A stretch of 64,000 nucleotides of DNA from Polaromonas sp. (lineage in GTDB: Bacteria; Pseudomonadota; Gammaproteobacteria; Burkholderiales; Burkholderiaceae_C): the NCBI RefSeq assembly GCF_030689685.1, contig NZ_JAUYEY010000006.1:62001-126000 (forward strand), read 5' to 3'. A program made the position numbers and the translations under genes. Under the pieces are notes generated by a model. It did no database searches. It was not told the DNA's origin and saw only the letters and a list, made by a program, of their open reading frames with translations. Of the stretch, positions 61,570 to 64,000 are shown piece by piece (within the stretch, counting starts at the first letter, position 1; every line of letters starts with the position of its first letter).

Positions 61570-62257
61570 AGCCCTGACTGTGGATAGGACGGCTGAGAAT
61601 CCGACGCTGGTGGAGCAGCCGATCCGCATCCGCGCGGAGACTTCGCTGGCCGACCCCGACACCTGCAAGTTCACCGTGAGCCGCAGCTTGCACCCCGGTG
61701 GCCCCTTCTTCTTCCGAAACAAGGAAAGGGCTGCCGGCTCGCCGCTGGTCGAGCGACTGTTCGCGCTCTCCGGTGTGGCCAATGTGCTCATCGCGGAAAA
61801 CGTGGTGACCATCGGCAAGGAGTCGGGCGCCTCGTGGGCGGGTCTGAAAGCGGCCATCGGAACGGCCATCCGGACGCAGCTGCTCACCGGCGTGCCGGCG
61901 ATCCTGGAGATGGCGACCTGCGCCAGCACGCAGGGCAGGTCCGACGCCGAGCTTGGCGTGGTCGTTCAACAACTGCTGGACAAGGAAGTCAATCGTTCCA
62001 TCGCGAACCACGGCGGGAAGATTTCGCTCGTGGAGGTCCGCGAAGGCAAGCTTTTCATCAGCATGAGTGGCGGCTGCCAGGGCTGCTCGTCCTCTCAGGT
62101 GACGCTGAGGCAGGGCTTCGAAGTCATGGTGAAAAGGGTCGCCCCGGAAATCGAGGAAATCGTCGATGCGACAGACCACGCAGCGGGGAAGAAGCCGTTC
62201 TACCCGCGCGCAGTCAGTCCACGCAACAAAGACCCCCATGACCGCCAAGGTAATTGA
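61562..62257 (+). CDS. Nfu-type Fe-S carrier (second copy)
   Basis: A 231-residue protein with an N-terminal Nfu_N-like domain (CKFTVSRSLHPGGPFFFRNK and SPLVERLFALSGVANVLIAE) and a C-terminal NifU domain with NHGGKISLVEVREGKLFISM and SGGCQGCSSSQVTLRQGFEV; CxxC binds [4Fe-4S]. A polar C-terminal tail of about 25 residues follows. It is only distantly similar to the first Nfu. The gene starts inside the end of mrp (8-nt overlap), so the two are coupled. Confidence 0.9.
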   Translation: MSEALTVDRTAENPTLVEQPIRIRAETSLADPDTCKFTVSRSLHPGGPFFFRNKERAAGSPLVERLFALSGVANVLIAENVVTIGKESGASWAGLKAAIGTAIRTQLLTGVPAILEMATCASTQGRSDAELGVVVQQLLDKEVNRSIANHGGKISLVEVREGKLFISMSGGCQGCSSSQVTLRQGFEVMVKRVAPEIEEIVDATDHAAGKKPFYPRAVSPRNKDPHDRQGN

Positions 62258-62278
62258 ATTTGTGAATGAAGGATTGAA

Positions 62279-62599
62279 ATGAGCGAATGGATCACGGTAG
62301 CGCGGGCCGAAGAGCTCACGCCAGGCGAGCGGCGGGCTACAGAGGTGGACAACGCGCAGATCGCCGTATTCAACCTCGACGGTCAGTACTTCGCCATCGA
62401 AGACGTCTGCACCCATGATGGGGGACAGCTCACCGGCGGCACCGTCGAGGGTGATCAGATAGTTTGCCCTCGACACGGGGCACGCTTTTGCATCCGCACC
62501 GGCGCGGCATTGTCCGCGCCAGCTTACGAGCCGACCAGAACCTTCCCGCTGCGCATCGAAAATGGTGAGATTCAGATACGCGATAGCCGCTGGGATTGA
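62279..62599 (+). CDS. Rieske-type [2Fe-2S] ferredoxin
   Basis: A 106-residue soluble Rieske protein like CarAc or NirD-type ferredoxins. The cluster ligands are C44 and H46 in [11 protein letters not shown] and C63 and H66 in [16 protein letters not shown] precedes the ATG. It follows the second nfu by 21 bp. It could act as an electron donor for cluster assembly or for lipoyl synthase; no oxygenase partner is nearby. Confidence 0.92.
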   Translation: MSEWITVARAEELTPGERRATEVDNAQIAVFNLDGQYFAIEDVCTHDGGQLTGGTVEGDQIVCPRHGARFCIRTGAALSAPAYEPTRTFPLRIENGEIQIRDSRWD

Positions 62600-62614
62600 T
62601 TCCAACAAGCAATT

Positions 62615-62656
62615 CCCCCTCACCCCAACCCCTCTCCCGCAAGCGGGCGAGGGGAG
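62615..62656. repeat. REP-like palindrome before lipA
   Basis: CCCCCTCACCCCAACCCCTC then TCCCGCAAGCGGGCGAGGGG forms a C-rich and G-rich palindrome with a CCGCAAGCGG tip. It is the same kind as at 38867 and in xdhA. It lies between the Rieske gene and lipA and could affect read-through or mRNA stability. Confidence 0.75.
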
Positions 62657-62703
62657 CACTGAGAGTCGCTGCGCGATTTTCACGTTACCAGGACAACCCC
62701 ATC

Positions 62704-63699
62704 ATGGCCATTGAAACCATCCGCTTCAGAAATATCGTGTCGGTGTTACCGCACGCGTCCGCGATCAGCCCTCGGCCGGACCAGCAAAGAGGTTCCCTCA
62801 AGACCAAGCGCGACGAGAACCTTGCCGTCGAAAGACTGCCCAAGCCAAACTGGATTCGCGTCAAGGCGGCGTCATCCTCGGGCCGCTTCAGTGATATCAA
62901 GCACATCGTACGCGCCAACCAGTTGGTGACTGTGTGCGAAGAAGCATCCTGTCCCAACATCGGCGAATGCTGGAGCAAAGGCACCGCGACCTTCATGATC
63001 ATGGGTGACAAATGCACGCGGCGCTGCCGGTTCTGCAACGTCAGCACCGGTCGCCCCGATGAGCTGGATGCCCACGAACCGCAACGGCTTGCCCAAACCA
63101 TTGCCTTGATGAAACTCAATTACGTCGTTATTACTTCAGTTGATCGCGATGATTTGCGTGACGGCGGGGCCAGCCATTTCGTCGCCTGCATCCGCCATAT
63201 CCGCGCACTGTCACCGAATACGCGCATCGAAATCCTCACGCCCGACTTTGGTGGCCGCCTGGACTTGGCGCTGGGAATCCTCAGCGTCGTACCGCCGGAC
63301 GTGTTGAACCACAACATCGAAACCGTGCCGCGCCTGTACAAAGAAGCCCGTCCTGGCGCGGATTTCCAAAACTCGCTCAACCTGTTAAAGAATTTCAAGC
63401 ACGCGCATCCCGCCATACCGACCAAGTCCGGTCTCATGGTGGGGCTGGGCGAGACCGATGCTGAAATTTTGCAGGTGATGCGTGACCTGCGCGCCCACGA
63501 CGTGAATATGCTGACCATCGGCCAGTACCTGCAGCCATCCAGCGGCCACATGCCGGTGCGCCGCTACGTGAATCCGGACACCTTCATGATGTATGAGGAT
63601 GAAGCCTACAAAATGGGGTTCTTGAACGCAGCGTCGGGCCCGATGGTTCGCAGTTCTTACCACGCGGATCAGCAGGCAGCAAGAGCAGGAATCGTCTGA
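62704..63699 (+). CDS. lipA: Lipoyl synthase
   Basis: A 331-residue radical SAM enzyme inserting two sulfurs into protein-bound octanoate. The auxiliary cluster uses C78, C83 and C89 ([14 protein letters not shown]); the radical SAM cluster uses C104, C108 and C111 ([10 protein letters not shown]). The C-terminal serine of the auxiliary cluster is in [14 protein letters not shown]. The ATG at 62704 is preferred to one at 62596, which would read through a REP-like palindrome. Lipoyl synthase consumes its auxiliary cluster and depends on Nfu for repair in known systems. No lipB is adjacent. Confidence 0.94.
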   Translation: MAIETIRFRNIVSVLPHASAISPRPDQQRGSLKTKRDENLAVERLPKPNWIRVKAASSSGRFSDIKHIVRANQLVTVCEEASCPNIGECWSKGTATFMIMGDKCTRRCRFCNVSTGRPDELDAHEPQRLAQTIALMKLNYVVITSVDRDDLRDGGASHFVACIRHIRALSPNTRIEILTPDFGGRLDLALGILSVVPPDVLNHNIETVPRLYKEARPGADFQNSLNLLKNFKHAHPAIPTKSGLMVGLGETDAEILQVMRDLRAHDVNMLTIGQYLQPSSGHMPVRRYVNPDTFMMYEDEAYKMGFLNAASGPMVRSSYHADQQAARAGIV

Positions 63700-63738
63700 T
63701 TGTCTGGTTGATAAAAAATAAAACGCAGTTGGAGAACG

Positions 63739-63798
63739 ATGAGCGAAGACGAAGTTGCACGTGTTGTCTCCGATTCTAAAAATGGTGAAATTCCTTGA
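63739..63798 (+). CDS. Possible 19-codon leader peptide before the last gene
   Basis: TTGGAGAACG gives a good ribosome site for an ATG opening MSEDEVARVVSDSKNGEIP, then TGA. The stop overlaps the TTG start of the next frame. It may be translated to couple to that gene, or it may be the true 5' end after a frameshift. Nothing is known of the product. Confidence 0.3.
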   Translation: MSEDEVARVVSDSKNGEIP

Positions 63799-64000
63799 AC
63801 AAGCTGACGCTCAACAGGTTGAATAACCACGTTTATCTCGTCCTCTCAGACCAGGGTGAGCATGTGGGAAACCTGAAGTTGATCAACGGGGTATGGAAGT
63901 TCAAGGCTATTGGTTACGACCCGAATGGTGATGTCATTCCCGGCGGGGGCCCACTCACTGACCGGCACAATACCACCTTCGCGGCTCTCGACGAAGCGCT
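63795..64000 (+). CDS. Hypothetical protein, 5' part (cut by window edge)
   Basis: An open frame from a TTG (or an upstream frameshifted start) reads NKLTLNRLNNHVYLVLSDQG, EHVGNLKLINGVWKFKAIGY and DPNGDVIPGGGPLTDRHNTT, and runs to the window edge. It looks like a small conserved protein of Burkholderiales with beta-strand patterns, but I can name no function. The start is uncertain because no ribosome site precedes the TTG. Confidence 0.55.
   Translation, partial: MNKLTLNRLNNHVYLVLSDQGEHVGNLKLINGVWKFKAIGYDPNGDVIPGGGPLTDRHNTTFAALDEA

Noticed and set aside
60364-61929. 521-codon frame on the minus strand opposite mrp and the second nfu
   Set aside because: Antisense to clear Fe-S genes; no motif, and the start is inside the next gene's coding sequence.

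Overview
The window is high-GC DNA from a betaproteobacterium, most likely Burkholderiales/Comamonadaceae of the Rhodoferax-Polaromonas type. The grounds are the protein sequences, the ccoNOQP-ccoG-ccoH gene order with FNR-type boxes, and a dispersed repeat of about 60 bp of a kind I associate with that family. The species cannot be named from sequence alone. No rRNA, tRNA, CRISPR array, integrase or intact transposase gene was seen.

Region 1 (1-33.9 kb) is a low-oxygen island. It holds the 5' part of hemN, two four-cysteine FNR regulators, a GNAT/acyl-CoA synthetase fusion, a zinc alcohol dehydrogenase, a P-type ATPase, a VIT-family metal transporter, an RND efflux operon, thiosulfate dehydrogenase (tsdA), OsmC, CbpA/CbpM, a FixL-like sensor kinase with its regulator, the complete cbb3 oxidase set (ccoI-S-N-O-Q-P-G-H) and two universal stress proteins. 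Five FNR-like boxes (one perfect, four with one mismatch) lie between or before these genes. The segment 8.2-20.5 kb is decaying: remnants of cytochrome b561, a DASS transporter, a TlpA thioredoxin, an ArsR regulator and a nitroreductase-like gene lie among intact genes.

Region 2 (33.9-52 kb) is mainly purine salvage and catabolism plus housekeeping. It contains dcd, guanine deaminase, queD/queE, an adenine-deaminase-type enzyme, a BMP-family nucleoside/purine ABC transporter (two binding proteins, two permeases, one double ATPase), a LysR regulator, and xanthine dehydrogenase xdhA/xdhB. Together these could import purines or nucleosides and take adenine and guanine to xanthine and urate. xdhA is unusual: two different repeat elements lie in frame inside it.

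Region 3 (52-63.7 kb) is an iron-sulfur assembly and delivery cluster: sufA-B-C-D-S-U, monothiol glutaredoxin, Nfu, folE, BolA, Mrp/ApbC fused to DUF971, a second Nfu, a Rieske ferredoxin and lipA. Two tandem sites resembling the E. coli IscR type 1 motif precede sufA. The gene content matches much of the late mitochondrial ISC pathway (ISCA, GLRX5, NFU1, BOLA3, IND1, LIAS).

Repeats are a second theme. There is a pair of MITE-like elements with about 20-bp terminal inverted repeats (10.5 and 35.1 kb), a 167-bp element with terminal repeats of about 38 bp (59.1 kb), at least six copies of the ~60-bp dispersed repeat, and REP-like CCCTCACCCC palindromes at 38.9, 48.5 and 62.6 kb. Several of them supply stop codons or coding sequence to host genes.
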